From positions 62,001 through 126,000 of the forward strand of contig NZ_QXED01000010.1 of NCBI RefSeq assembly GCF_003583365.1: a DNA stretch of 64,000 bases. Direction: 5' to 3'. Within the stretch, counting starts at the first letter, position 1. Each line of letters opens with the position of its first letter. Shown in pieces: positions 16,418 through 24,819 of the stretch. The position numbers and the translations under genes are program-made. The notes below the pieces were generated by a model that saw only the letters and a program-made list of their open reading frames with translations, did no database searches and was not told the origin of the DNA. This DNA is from Fibrisoma montanum. Lineage in GTDB: Bacteria > Bacteroidota > Bacteroidia > Cytophagales > Spirosomataceae.

Positions 16418-17281
16418 ATGAGCAAGAAAGTAGTCTTGATTACAGGAACCAATAGTGGATTTGGATGGCTTACCGCCCATAGTGTGGCGGCTTTGGGACA
16501 CAAGGTATACGCTACCATGCGGGACACAAATGGTAAAAATGCCGAGAAAGCCAAAGCCTTATCCGCCACAGAAAATATTACTGTTCTGGATGTATCGCTA
16601 ACTGATGAAGCAAGTGTACAGAACGCCTTCGACACCATTATTGCTGCCGAAGGCAGGATCGACATACTGGTAAACAATGCCGGCTATAGCGCTATGGGTG
16701 TAGCGGAAAGTTTTAGCACTGCTGATGTGCAGGTAATGTTTGATATTAATACGCTTGCACCCTGGAGGTTGATCAAGCTGGCGCTGCCTTTTATGCGTAA
16801 GCAATCAGAGGGGCTTATTATTAATGTTTCCAGTGGCTGGGGAAGGTTTTCTGCTCCTTTCTTTGCTGTGTATGCAGCTTCCAAATTTGGCCTGGAAGGA
16901 CTCAGCGAAGGACTGCATTATGAGGTACGCCCGCTGGGTATTGATGTGGCTATTGTACAGCCCGGTTCATTCCCTACTGAAATGGGGCAAAAGTCGGGGA
17001 CCGGTTCAGACACATCCGTTGTGGATGGCTACCAGGCCATTGCCGACTATCCTAACAAAGCGTTTGCCGCTATTGGACAGATGTTTGACACCAACAAACC
17101 TAACCCGCAGGCCGTAGCCGATGCGGTCGTAAACCTGATAAATATGCCAAAAGGACAAAGACCATTGAGAACAGTGGTTGATCCATCTACAGGCAAATTT
17201 GTAAAGAATGCCAACGAGGCTGTAGCCGTTGAATATGCAAAAGGTATCATCGCATTCGGAATGGAAGGGTTGCTAAAATAG
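16418..17281 (+). CDS. SDR-family NAD(P)-dependent oxidoreductase
   Basis: A 287-residue short-chain dehydrogenase. The nucleotide-binding TGTNSGFG motif is near the N-terminus, NNAG is in ILVNNAGYS, the catalytic Ser is in INVSSGWGR, and the catalytic pair is in YAASKFG. The substrate cannot be predicted. It follows the Crp-type gene and is probably regulated by it. Composition suggests possible transfer together with that gene. Confidence 0.92.
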   Translation: MSKKVVLITGTNSGFGWLTAHSVAALGHKVYATMRDTNGKNAEKAKALSATENITVLDVSLTDEASVQNAFDTIIAAEGRIDILVNNAGYSAMGVAESFSTADVQVMFDINTLAPWRLIKLALPFMRKQSEGLIINVSSGWGRFSAPFFAVYAASKFGLEGLSEGLHYEVRPLGIDVAIVQPGSFPTEMGQKSGTGSDTSVVDGYQAIADYPNKAFAAIGQMFDTNKPNPQAVADAVVNLINMPKGQRPLRTVVDPSTGKFVKNANEAVAVEYAKGIIAFGMEGLLK

Positions 17282-17378
17282 GTTCGTATTGGGGCAAAGA
17301 TTGAATTATCCTATTAAAATCAATGAGACGCTGAAATCCTGTCCAACTATTGCGGAGCGCCATACCGACGCCAACGTT

Positions 17379-17972
17379 TCAGTACGTCATCATCGCTTTT
17401 TGGATCTGTTCGGGAGCTTGCCTGTAAAAAAACTTGACCTCCGGAATCACCTCCCCTTTGACATTCGGCTTGTTCCGAAAGCCAACCACTACGTCGTTAC
17501 CAAGCGGAGCAGTTGCGTAGCTATGCGTTCCTTGACGAGGCAACTGTTTTATGGTCGATGGCAGAAAAACGGGATTACGGTCCGGCGATAAGGAGTCCTC
17601 ACGAAATGTTAGCCGACAACGACACAACGCTTCTACCTTCGTTTTGACAGCGTCTGGTTTTGACTCATCACCATCATACGTGAACACGTAGGAGATGACC
17701 TCACGATCATACAACACCTCCTTAGGCTGGAGTTCGTTATCATAATCTCCGGGGTTATAAGCTATGTAGATGGATAGAGTTTGACCGCCCTGCCTGCGGT
17801 AATAGTAACCTGGCGGGGAATACGAGAGTTTGTAACGCTCTACAGCCTCCCTGACCGTTATTGGGAACACTAACACGTACCCATCAAAGACGATCGACGA
17901 CGGTTGACTTTGGCAGGAAGTAGCGGCACAAATGGTAAATAACCAAAGCAAAGTTGACTGTTTCATAAACAA
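17379..17972 (-). CDS. Hypothetical lipoprotein
   Basis: A 197-residue protein with a lipoprotein signal (MKQSTLLWLFTICAATSC, Cys followed by QSQ). The start may be 17972 (MFMKQ) or 17966. The mature part begins SSIVFDGYVLVFPITVREAV and has alternating hydrophobic and polar residues suggesting beta strands. I recognise no domain. It stands alone, convergent with the SDR gene. Confidence 0.7.
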   Translation of the reverse strand: MFMKQSTLLWLFTICAATSCQSQPSSIVFDGYVLVFPITVREAVERYKLSYSPPGYYYRRQGGQTLSIYIAYNPGDYDNELQPKEVLYDREVISYVFTYDGDESKPDAVKTKVEALCRCRLTFREDSLSPDRNPVFLPSTIKQLPRQGTHSYATAPLGNDVVVGFRNKPNVKGEVIPEVKFFYRQAPEQIQKAMMTY

Positions 17973-18121
17973 CAGGGAAGTTGATTAGCCGGCGGTTTTG
18001 TTATGGTTCGTACTCAGATGCTGCATCACTGCTATTCGGCCGGTTGTGTAAACTATAACCGATTGCTTGCTTAAGACAGACAAAACGATGCGCTAACCCG
18101 GCTGTTTAAGACCGTTTAAGA

Positions 18122-18149
18122 GAAGCCCGACTAATTTGTCGGGCTTTTC
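18122..18149. terminator. Rho-independent terminator-like hairpin
   Basis: agcccga and tcgggct arms around a short loop, followed by TTTTCTGTTT on the plus strand. It stands in the 220-base gap before the sorting-domain gene; no plus-strand gene immediately precedes it. Confidence 0.6.
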
Positions 18150-18194
18150 TGTTTATCACCGTATTTTTAGCTACGGTTTCTATCTCAGTACGTT

Positions 18195-20084
18195 ATGCCA
18201 AAGACTTTACGCTTACTATTGCTCTCCTGGCTTTTATTGGCTTCCCTACCTTTGCACGCTAACCACCTCATCGGGGGCGAACTGGGCATGACGTATCTGG
18301 GCAAACCCGGTCAGTTCCGCGTCTTCATGAAGCAGCACTGGAACGAAGACCCAAACGACCCCACCCGTACGGCCAACGAAAGCTCGCTCTCTATATACGT
18401 ATTCAGTCGCCGGACAAATACGTACATGGAATCAATTCCCCTCCGGCAAACCAACAACCGGCCACTGATTTACCAGAACCCGGCCTGTGCCAAAGCCAAC
18501 AAGCTTCAGAACGTGGAGGTGACGTACGAAGCCGATCATCAGTTTGACGTAAACCGCTACAACGATCCAGATGGGTATTACCTGGTCTGGGAGCGGTGCT
18601 GCCGGAATTCCGACCTCATCAACATTGCAAACGCAGGCCAGGCCGGTATTGTGCTTTACCTGCAATTTCCCGCCATGCGCAGCAACGGGCAGGACATCGT
18701 TAATTCAGCGCCCGAATTCTCGACCGTACCCGGTACGTATGCGTGTCTGAATCAGCCGTTTCAGCTTGCCTTTAACGCCACCGACCCCGACGGCGATCAG
18801 CTTTCCTACCGCCTGGTAACTCCCTGGTCGGGGTACACGACGCAAACCGCTCCTTTAGGCAACCCGACCCCGCGGACCTCCTACCCGACCATCCGCTGGC
18901 AGACCGGCTATGGCGACAACAACATCATTCCGGGTTCGGTCCCCCTTCAGATTAACGCCAGTACGGGCCAGTTGAGCCTGTCGGCAAACCGCACAGGCTT
19001 GTTTGCGTTTGCGGTAGAGGTGACCGAACAGCGTAACGGTCAGGTAATCGGACTGACCCGGCGTGAGTTTTACCTACTCGTTGTCGACTGTTCAAAGTCC
19101 ACCCTTGAACCGCCCGTTATTTCCCGTAACAATACGCCCGTCCAAACGGTCAGCCTCTGCCCCAGCGACTCCCTGCGGTTAAGCGTACCGACCAGCGCAA
19201 CCTGGGCGTACCAGTGGCAGCGCAACGGCGCTAACATCCCCGGTGCTACTTCGGCAACCCTGAACGTCCGGGAAACGGGCTTGTATACCGTAGTCAAAAG
19301 CTCAACAGGGACCTGCATCCGGGACACGGTGTCCAAACCGGTTCAGGTAAACCAGTCGGCTACAACGGTGCGGTTCGATTCCATCCCGCCGATGTGCGAT
19401 CCCAACTCACCAACGGTTACGCTGAACGTCAGTCCGGCGGGAGGTCAGTTTCAGGGTGCCGGCGTTACGGGTAGCTCGTTCCGCCCGGGTGCGGCCGGGG
19501 CAGGGCGTCACGCTATTCGATATACGTTTACCGATTCCAGTGGCTGCAGGATCTCTCAGCAACGTATTGCCGAGGTGGGTCAGCCGATTCAACTGAACGT
19601 ACCGGGCGGCTACTCCATCCTGGCCGGCGGTAAAGTCACGCTGGCGGTCAGCGCCAGCAACAGCCAGGTACGGGTACAATGGTCGCCACCCGACGGGTTA
19701 AATGACACGGAACTGCTGCAGCCCGAGGCCAGTCCCCAGCAATCGCAGACGTACACCATCCGCGTAACGGACCCGGCGGGCTGCACGGCCACGGCCAGCG
19801 TACCGGTTCGGGTGTTCGGGCAGGTGTCTATACCGACGGCTTTCACCCCCAACGGCGACGGTCTGAACGATACGTGGGACCTGCCGGGCATCGGTACGTA
19901 TCCAGATTGCGAAGTAACGATCTATAACCGCTGGGGTAGTGTCATCTTTCAGTCGGTGGGGTATGCGCAGCCGTGGGACGGCCGGTTCCGGGGTGTTCCG
20001 GTCGAAGCGGGGGCGTATGCGTACCAGATTCGGCTTGGCGACGATCAGAATCTCTATCGTGGGAGCCTGATGGTGTTGCGCTGA
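18195..20084 (+). CDS. Secreted protein with gliding-motility-type C-terminal sorting domain
   Basis: A 629-residue protein with a signal peptide ending LPLHA. The N-terminal half contains a Cys-containing region (WERCCRN) common in large Bacteroidota surface proteins. Ig/PKD-like beta-sandwich domains follow (CPSDSLRLSVPTSATWAYQW, then VTLAVSASNSQVRVQW). The C-terminus is the gliding-motility-associated C-terminal domain: IPTAFTPNGDGLNDTW, VTIYNRWGSVIFQS, WDGRFRGVPVEAGAYAY. That domain marks substrates of the type IX secretion system, so the protein is probably exported to the cell surface or medium. Its task is unknown. Confidence 0.88.
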   Translation: MPKTLRLLLLSWLLLASLPLHANHLIGGELGMTYLGKPGQFRVFMKQHWNEDPNDPTRTANESSLSIYVFSRRTNTYMESIPLRQTNNRPLIYQNPACAKANKLQNVEVTYEADHQFDVNRYNDPDGYYLVWERCCRNSDLINIANAGQAGIVLYLQFPAMRSNGQDIVNSAPEFSTVPGTYACLNQPFQLAFNATDPDGDQLSYRLVTPWSGYTTQTAPLGNPTPRTSYPTIRWQTGYGDNNIIPGSVPLQINASTGQLSLSANRTGLFAFAVEVTEQRNGQVIGLTRREFYLLVVDCSKSTLEPPVISRNNTPVQTVSLCPSDSLRLSVPTSATWAYQWQRNGANIPGATSATLNVRETGLYTVVKSSTGTCIRDTVSKPVQVNQSATTVRFDSIPPMCDPNSPTVTLNVSPAGGQFQGAGVTGSSFRPGAAGAGRHAIRYTFTDSSGCRISQQRIAEVGQPIQLNVPGGYSILAGGKVTLAVSASNSQVRVQWSPPDGLNDTELLQPEASPQQSQTYTIRVTDPAGCTATASVPVRVFGQVSIPTAFTPNGDGLNDTWDLPGIGTYPDCEVTIYNRWGSVIFQSVGYAQPWDGRFRGVPVEAGAYAYQIRLGDDQNLYRGSLMVLR

Positions 20085-20101
20085 GCTACTATCTTTACGG
20101 C

Positions 20102-20554
20102 ATGACAATCCGCTCATCTATCTTCGCGCTGCTGTTCGGTCTGGGCAGTCAGCTTAGTTTCGGCCAGGCATCCGTGGCCTATTACCCGTTCAATTCCCTC
20201 ATCAGTGTCAGTACCAACGCCGACCGGGCTTTCTGGCTCGACGCCCGCGTGCAGACCAATACGTTCTTTGGGTCATTGAGTACCACCCTCGCGCCGATGG
20301 TGAACGTAGCCCGGCGCGAACAGGTCAACTACTACACCGGCCTGAGCGTACGTTTCAACGCCCTGAACGGCATCGACAACCGGGACGTACTGGAAGGGTA
20401 TGCGCTGCACGTCGGTGTCCGGGTTAAGCCTATTCTGTCCGTACCGAACCTTCGGGTAGCGTTCGAAATTGCGCCCTATTCGCAAAAGAATTTCAGGGTC
20501 GGGGTTTTGCAGTCGTTCCTCGGCGTGGTCTATCAGTTTAAGAAAAAAGAATAG
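20102..20554 (+). CDS. Small probable outer-membrane beta-barrel protein
   Basis: A 150-residue protein starting MTIRSSIFALLFGLGSQLSFGQ, a signal peptide. I chose the ATG at 20102; the frame is open from 19973 inside the preceding gene. The mature protein has alternating strand-like segments (FWLDARVQTNTFFGSLST, YYTGLSVRFNAL, HVGVRVKPIL) and ends in FLGVVYQFKKKE, consistent with a small barrel. It follows the sorting-domain gene by 17 bases and is probably cotranscribed. The function is unknown. Confidence 0.75.
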   Translation: MTIRSSIFALLFGLGSQLSFGQASVAYYPFNSLISVSTNADRAFWLDARVQTNTFFGSLSTTLAPMVNVARREQVNYYTGLSVRFNALNGIDNRDVLEGYALHVGVRVKPILSVPNLRVAFEIAPYSQKNFRVGVLQSFLGVVYQFKKKE

Positions 20555-20643
20555 AGGGAGGAAAGGAGGAAGGGGAGGAAAGGAGAAAGGGAATGCTATC
20601 CGGCGTCCTCTTCTCCTTTCCTCCCCTTCCTCCTTTCCTCCCT
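20555..20643. repeat. Perfect 33-base purine/pyrimidine inverted repeat between convergent genes
   Basis: The left arm 20555-20587 is purine only and begins the base after the stop codon of the barrel gene. The right arm 20611-20643 is its exact reverse complement and ends 5 bases before the CtpA stop. The loop is 23 bases. It can form a very stable hairpin on either strand and may act as a two-way terminator. Confidence 0.85.
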
Positions 20644-20648
20644 AACAA

Positions 20649-22394
20649 TTACTTCCTCTCCGGCGTGTTGTACGTATATGCTCCCTGCTCGAGCTTGTTG
20701 GCCCGGTCAAAAAGCTTCAGCGCCTTCTGATACGTATCGTCCGCGTCGCCGAGCACCTGGAAGAACTCGTTGTTCTGCCCGCCTTTGTTATTCTTCTGGT
20801 ACACATACCGGGCGATCAGCGCTTTAACCTGCGTCCGGATGTAGTTCTTCGAGCGGTTATACTCTTTCTCGTTGAACTTAACCCCCTGAGCGGTGGCATC
20901 CTTCACCAGCCGGTTCATCTGCTCATCATTAATAACAACCGCCTTGTTAAACTCGGCAAACGGCATTTTCTCCAGTTTCTTCCGGTTGTCGTTGGCGTAT
21001 TCCATCGCAAACTCCCGAATGATGTTCTTGCCGTAGAGCTGCACGAGGTAGTTCGTCTGCCAGCTCGAATCCCGCGGAATGAAGTAATCCGGCGTAATGC
21101 CACCGCCACCGTATACAACCCGGCCGGCGTCGGTTTTGAACTTCTTCGACGGGTCGTTCTTGATGCTGTCGGCAATGAAGTACTCCCCCCGTTTCGAGCG
21201 CTGCTCCAGTTCGTGCTCGTAGTCGCCGGCCTGACCCGGTACGTACGGTTTCTGAATGCTGCGGCCGCTCGGCGTGAAATAGCGCGAGATGGTCAGCCGC
21301 AGTTCTGAACCGTCGGACAACTGGACCGGCATCTGCACCAGCCCTTTCCCGAACGACCGGCGCCCAGCGATCAGGGCGCGGTCATGGTCCTGCAGGGCAC
21401 CGGCCACAATCTCGGAGGCCGACGCACTGCCTTCATCGATCAGGACAACCAGTGCACCTTCTTCAAACTGTCCGGCGATGCGGGCATAAGTCTGGCGGTC
21501 GTAGCGATTATCTTTCCCATCGGTGTATACCAGCAGTTTGTTACCCGAAATGAATTCATCGGCAATGCTCGTTGCCCGGTCCATGTAGCCGCCGGGATTG
21601 TTGCGCAAATCGAGCATCATCTGGGTCATGCCCTGCTGTTTCAGCGAGGCCAGCGCCGTTTTGAACTCGTCGTAGGTCGTTTCCGAAAAGCGGTTCACCT
21701 TGATGTAGCCGGTTTTACTATCGACCATGTAGGCCGCGTCGACCGAGTACGTCGGAATCCGGTCGCGGGTGACGGTGTAAACCTTCGGCTCCGCGTCGCC
21801 TTTGCGCACGATCGTCAGCCTCACCTCCGTACCGCGTTTGCCCCGGAGTGTCTGGAACACCTTGGCGTTATCTACTTTGCTGCCGGTCAGGTCCGTATCG
21901 TTCACCCGAATGATCTTGTCCCCGCTCTGTATGCCGGCCGTTTCCGACGGGCCACCCGCCAGGGGCGTCACCACATAGACCGTGTCTTTGTAGATATTGA
22001 ACTCTACGCCAATGCCATCGAAGCCGCCCTCCAGTTGCGAACGGGCCGCAACGGCTTCCTGCGGATTCATGTAAGCCGTGTGCGGATCAAGCTTTTCCAG
22101 CATTTTGTTGATTGAAAAATCCACGAGTTCGTCGGTATTGACGGTATCTACGTAGTTATTTTCAATCAGTTGCAGTATCTCACGGTACTTAGTGTATCCA
22201 CGTCCGATGTTATTCAGGCTTTTTGCTCCCCCAAAAAACGTCGCGCCAATCAACATGCCGCCCGCGAGCGTAATTCCCATCAGCATCGGCAAACGAACCG
22301 TTGCTTTATCGTTCTGAATCCGATGTCTGCTGCCTTTCTGCCGGGCGTCGCTGCGTCCGGTCGACTCATCGCCGAAGTGTACGTTCTCCTCCAT
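20649..22394 (-). CDS. S41-family C-terminal processing peptidase
   Basis: A 581-residue CtpA/Prc-type serine protease. After a basic N-terminus comes one membrane anchor (LPMLMGITLAGGMLIGATFFGG). The PDZ domain follows (FDGIGVEFNIYKDTVYVVT, GIQSGDKIIRVND), then the S41 core with the nucleophile region IDEGSASASEIVAG and the general-base Lys in RRSFGKGLVQ. Such enzymes trim or degrade envelope proteins in the periplasm. A C-terminal extension of about 150 residues rich in charged residues follows. It stands alone, convergent with the barrel gene. Confidence 0.94.
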   Translation of the reverse strand: MEENVHFGDESTGRSDARQKGSRHRIQNDKATVRLPMLMGITLAGGMLIGATFFGGAKSLNNIGRGYTKYREILQLIENNYVDTVNTDELVDFSINKMLEKLDPHTAYMNPQEAVAARSQLEGGFDGIGVEFNIYKDTVYVVTPLAGGPSETAGIQSGDKIIRVNDTDLTGSKVDNAKVFQTLRGKRGTEVRLTIVRKGDAEPKVYTVTRDRIPTYSVDAAYMVDSKTGYIKVNRFSETTYDEFKTALASLKQQGMTQMMLDLRNNPGGYMDRATSIADEFISGNKLLVYTDGKDNRYDRQTYARIAGQFEEGALVVLIDEGSASASEIVAGALQDHDRALIAGRRSFGKGLVQMPVQLSDGSELRLTISRYFTPSGRSIQKPYVPGQAGDYEHELEQRSKRGEYFIADSIKNDPSKKFKTDAGRVVYGGGGITPDYFIPRDSSWQTNYLVQLYGKNIIREFAMEYANDNRKKLEKMPFAEFNKAVVINDEQMNRLVKDATAQGVKFNEKEYNRSKNYIRTQVKALIARYVYQKNNKGGQNNEFFQVLGDADDTYQKALKLFDRANKLEQGAYTYNTPERK

Positions 22395-22511
22395 TCGTTT
22401 CTCGTCCTGAATAACTGTCGTATGTACCCCTAAACGTTTGGAATATAGCTAAATGTTTAGGAGAAAGTCCTAATCGGGATAAAAAAATATGCGCACCACA
22501 AAAAGTTAACG

Positions 22512-24521
22512 TCAGGACTCACTATCGATGGTAAAATGAACGAAGGCATCCAGCGCCGTTGGGTTACGGAGCGTGTCTTTACTGGCCGCCAGAGATGGGT
22601 CAACACCGGATAAAATTTTCTTTACCGGCGTTTCGAGCTTCTTGCCGCTGATCGTGTACGGCACCTCGGGAATCACATACACGGCATCCGGTACGTGTCG
22701 CGGACTGAACTGCGTGCGCAGCTGTTGTTTGATCCGGCCAACGAGTTCATCCGTCAACGCATACCCATCCCGGAGTACCACAAACAGCGGCAGAAAATAC
22801 CGGCCACCGGGCTGTTCCAGTCCCACCACCAGGCTATCGGCAATTTCGGGCAGGCCCTCAACGGCGCTGTAGATTTCGCTCGTTCCAATCCGAACGCCAT
22901 CCCGGTTCAGCGTAGCATCGGAGCGGCCGTAGATGATGACGCCGTTACGTTCGGTAATCCGGATGTAGTCGCCGTGCCGCCAGATACCGGGATACTGGTC
23001 AAAATAGCTGCTGAAATAGCGTTTGTTGCCGGGGTCGTTCCAGAAGTAGATCGGCATGGAAGGCATCGGCTCCATGATCACCATCTCGCCCAGCTCACCC
23101 CGTACCGGTCGCCCCGATTCGTCAAAGGCTTCGACCTTGCAGCCGAGCAACCGGCTCTGAATTTCGCCGGCGTACACCGGCAATAACGGATTCCCCCCCA
23201 CAAAACCACTGCATACGTCCGTACCGCCACTCAGTGAGATCAGCCATACGTCGGATTTCACAGCTTCGTAGATCCACTGAAAACCTTCGGGCGGTAAAGG
23301 AGAACCCGTGGAGCCGATGGTACGCAGATTCGGAAACCGGTTCAGCAGATTCGGCCGAACTCCCGCCCGCAGGCAGGCCAGGTAGAAAGCCGCCCCCCCG
23401 CCAAAATGATTGATCCGGGCCTGCTCAGCCAGGTTCCAGAGCACGTTCAGATCGGGGTAACCGGCCGCCCCATCGTACAGCACCAGCGTTGAGCCCAGCA
23501 GCATGGAGCCGAGGGCATAGTTCCACATCATCCAGCCGGTGGTCGAATACCAGAAATAGGTGTCGCCAGCCCGTACGTCCTGGTGCAGCCCCAGCGCTTT
23601 AAGATGCTCCAGCAAACACCCGCCCACGCTGTGCGTAATGGCTTTGGGCTTGCCGGTCGTGCCCGATGAATAAAGAATCCAGATTGGATGATCGAACGGC
23701 ACCGGCTCAAACTGAAGTCCCTCGGGTGCCGGAGTATCCAGTACGTCGGTCCAGAGCGTAGAGCGTTCCAGCTTTTCGGTCTTATACGGGCCGTTTCGGT
23801 GCAGATACGGCACCCACACGACCCGCTGCAGCGTCGGCAGGCTGACCCGCAGTTCGCGCATGGCGTTGGTCTTGTCGATGGGTTTACCGTTGTAGGTGTA
23901 GCCGTCGACGGCAAAGAGCAGCTTCGGTTCGATCTGCTGAAAGCGGTCGACGATGCTGGCGGTTCCGAAATCCGGCGAGCAGCTCGACCAGATCGCTCCT
24001 ACCGCGTTGGTCGCCAGAAACGCCACTACAGCTTCGGGGCAGTTGGGCAGCACCGATACGACCCGATCGCCAACGCCGATTCCCTGCTGGGTGAGATAAG
24101 CAGCAACGGCCGCGACCTGCCCCTCCAGTTCGAACCACGACATGGTCATGAGCCGGGGTTGCTGTTCGGAAGCAAACAGCATGGCGGGTCGCTGCGTGGT
24201 TTTATGCCGAAAGATGTGTTCGGCGTAATTCAGCGTGGCCCCCGTAAACCACTGCGTACCGATCATCCCCGCAGCCGACGACCGGGTGCCTGGCTTGACG
24301 ATAACCTGGTTGTAGGGCGTATGCCCCTGTACGTCGAAGAATTGCCAGATGCTTTCCCAGAAGTCTTCCAGGTCCGTTACCGACCAGTCCCATAAGTCAT
24401 CGTAATCACGTAAATACAGCCCTTTTTTGATGAAGAGCCAATCCATGTATCGTTTCAGCAGCGACTGTTCGCGGCTGCGCGGAGTGGGTGTATAAAGCGG
24501 TGTCAGTGTAGAGCCGGCCAT
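22512..24521 (-). CDS. aacS: Acetoacetyl-CoA synthetase
   Basis: A 669-residue acyl-CoA synthetase of the ANL superfamily. The N-terminal region (YDDLWDWSVTDLEDFWESIW) and overall length match acetoacetate-CoA ligases. The AMP-binding P-loop-like motif is WILYSSGTTGKPKAI, and STTGWMMWNY is characteristic of the AacS/acetyl-CoA synthetase subgroup. The hinge region GDYIRITERNGVIIYGR and the C-terminal Lys motif ISGKKLETPVKK are present. It converts acetoacetate, ATP and CoA to acetoacetyl-CoA in ketone-body or lipid metabolism. It is a single gene. Confidence 0.93.
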   Translation of the reverse strand: MAGSTLTPLYTPTPRSREQSLLKRYMDWLFIKKGLYLRDYDDLWDWSVTDLEDFWESIWQFFDVQGHTPYNQVIVKPGTRSSAAGMIGTQWFTGATLNYAEHIFRHKTTQRPAMLFASEQQPRLMTMSWFELEGQVAAVAAYLTQQGIGVGDRVVSVLPNCPEAVVAFLATNAVGAIWSSCSPDFGTASIVDRFQQIEPKLLFAVDGYTYNGKPIDKTNAMRELRVSLPTLQRVVWVPYLHRNGPYKTEKLERSTLWTDVLDTPAPEGLQFEPVPFDHPIWILYSSGTTGKPKAITHSVGGCLLEHLKALGLHQDVRAGDTYFWYSTTGWMMWNYALGSMLLGSTLVLYDGAAGYPDLNVLWNLAEQARINHFGGGAAFYLACLRAGVRPNLLNRFPNLRTIGSTGSPLPPEGFQWIYEAVKSDVWLISLSGGTDVCSGFVGGNPLLPVYAGEIQSRLLGCKVEAFDESGRPVRGELGEMVIMEPMPSMPIYFWNDPGNKRYFSSYFDQYPGIWRHGDYIRITERNGVIIYGRSDATLNRDGVRIGTSEIYSAVEGLPEIADSLVVGLEQPGGRYFLPLFVVLRDGYALTDELVGRIKQQLRTQFSPRHVPDAVYVIPEVPYTISGKKLETPVKKILSGVDPSLAASKDTLRNPTALDAFVHFTIDSES

Positions 24522-24562
24522 GTGTCGGTCGATGATGAAGGTTTGTGTCAGGATACGAAAAA

Positions 24563-24598
24563 CAAACCAGATGCCTGCCCTGGCAGACAGTTGGTTTG
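24563..24598. repeat. Imperfect hairpin in the leader of aacS
   Basis: The arms beginning caaacca and ending tggtttg pair with a few mismatches across a gcctgc/gcagac core. The site lies 42-77 bases upstream of the aacS start, so it could be a leader structure. No known riboswitch is recognised. Confidence 0.4.
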
Positions 24599-24726
24599 CA
24601 ATGGGGCAACAAGGGCATTGCCTTTTTGTAAACGTATTTGTGTTTACTTCTTGCGTATCCGGATTGTTTTTTTGACAAAAAACGTTGTCGGTAAAAGGCG
24701 AAGCAGGTAGTTACCAACAAAAGCCG

Positions 24727-24734
24727 TAACTTTG
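24727..24734 (+). promoter_or_regulatory. -7 box upstream of the pseudouridine synthase gene
   Basis: TAACTTTG matches the Bacteroidota -7 consensus TAnnTTTG, 85 bases before the start at 24820. I see no clear -33 element at the expected distance. Confidence 0.45.
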
Positions 24735-24819
24735 CAGCCCTTTCTTTATAGAAATACCCCAATCCGCTGAAAATCAGCATCAATACATTTCACAACAGTA
24801 GTGATTACTGTACGTTTCC

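Noticed and set aside
17289-17591. 100-residue plus-strand frame after the SDR gene
   Set aside because: It overlaps the antisense of a minus-strand lipoprotein gene that has a clear lipobox, and has no features of its own.
21384-22115. 243-residue plus-strand frame opposite the S41 peptidase
   Set aside because: Antisense shadow of a well conserved protease.
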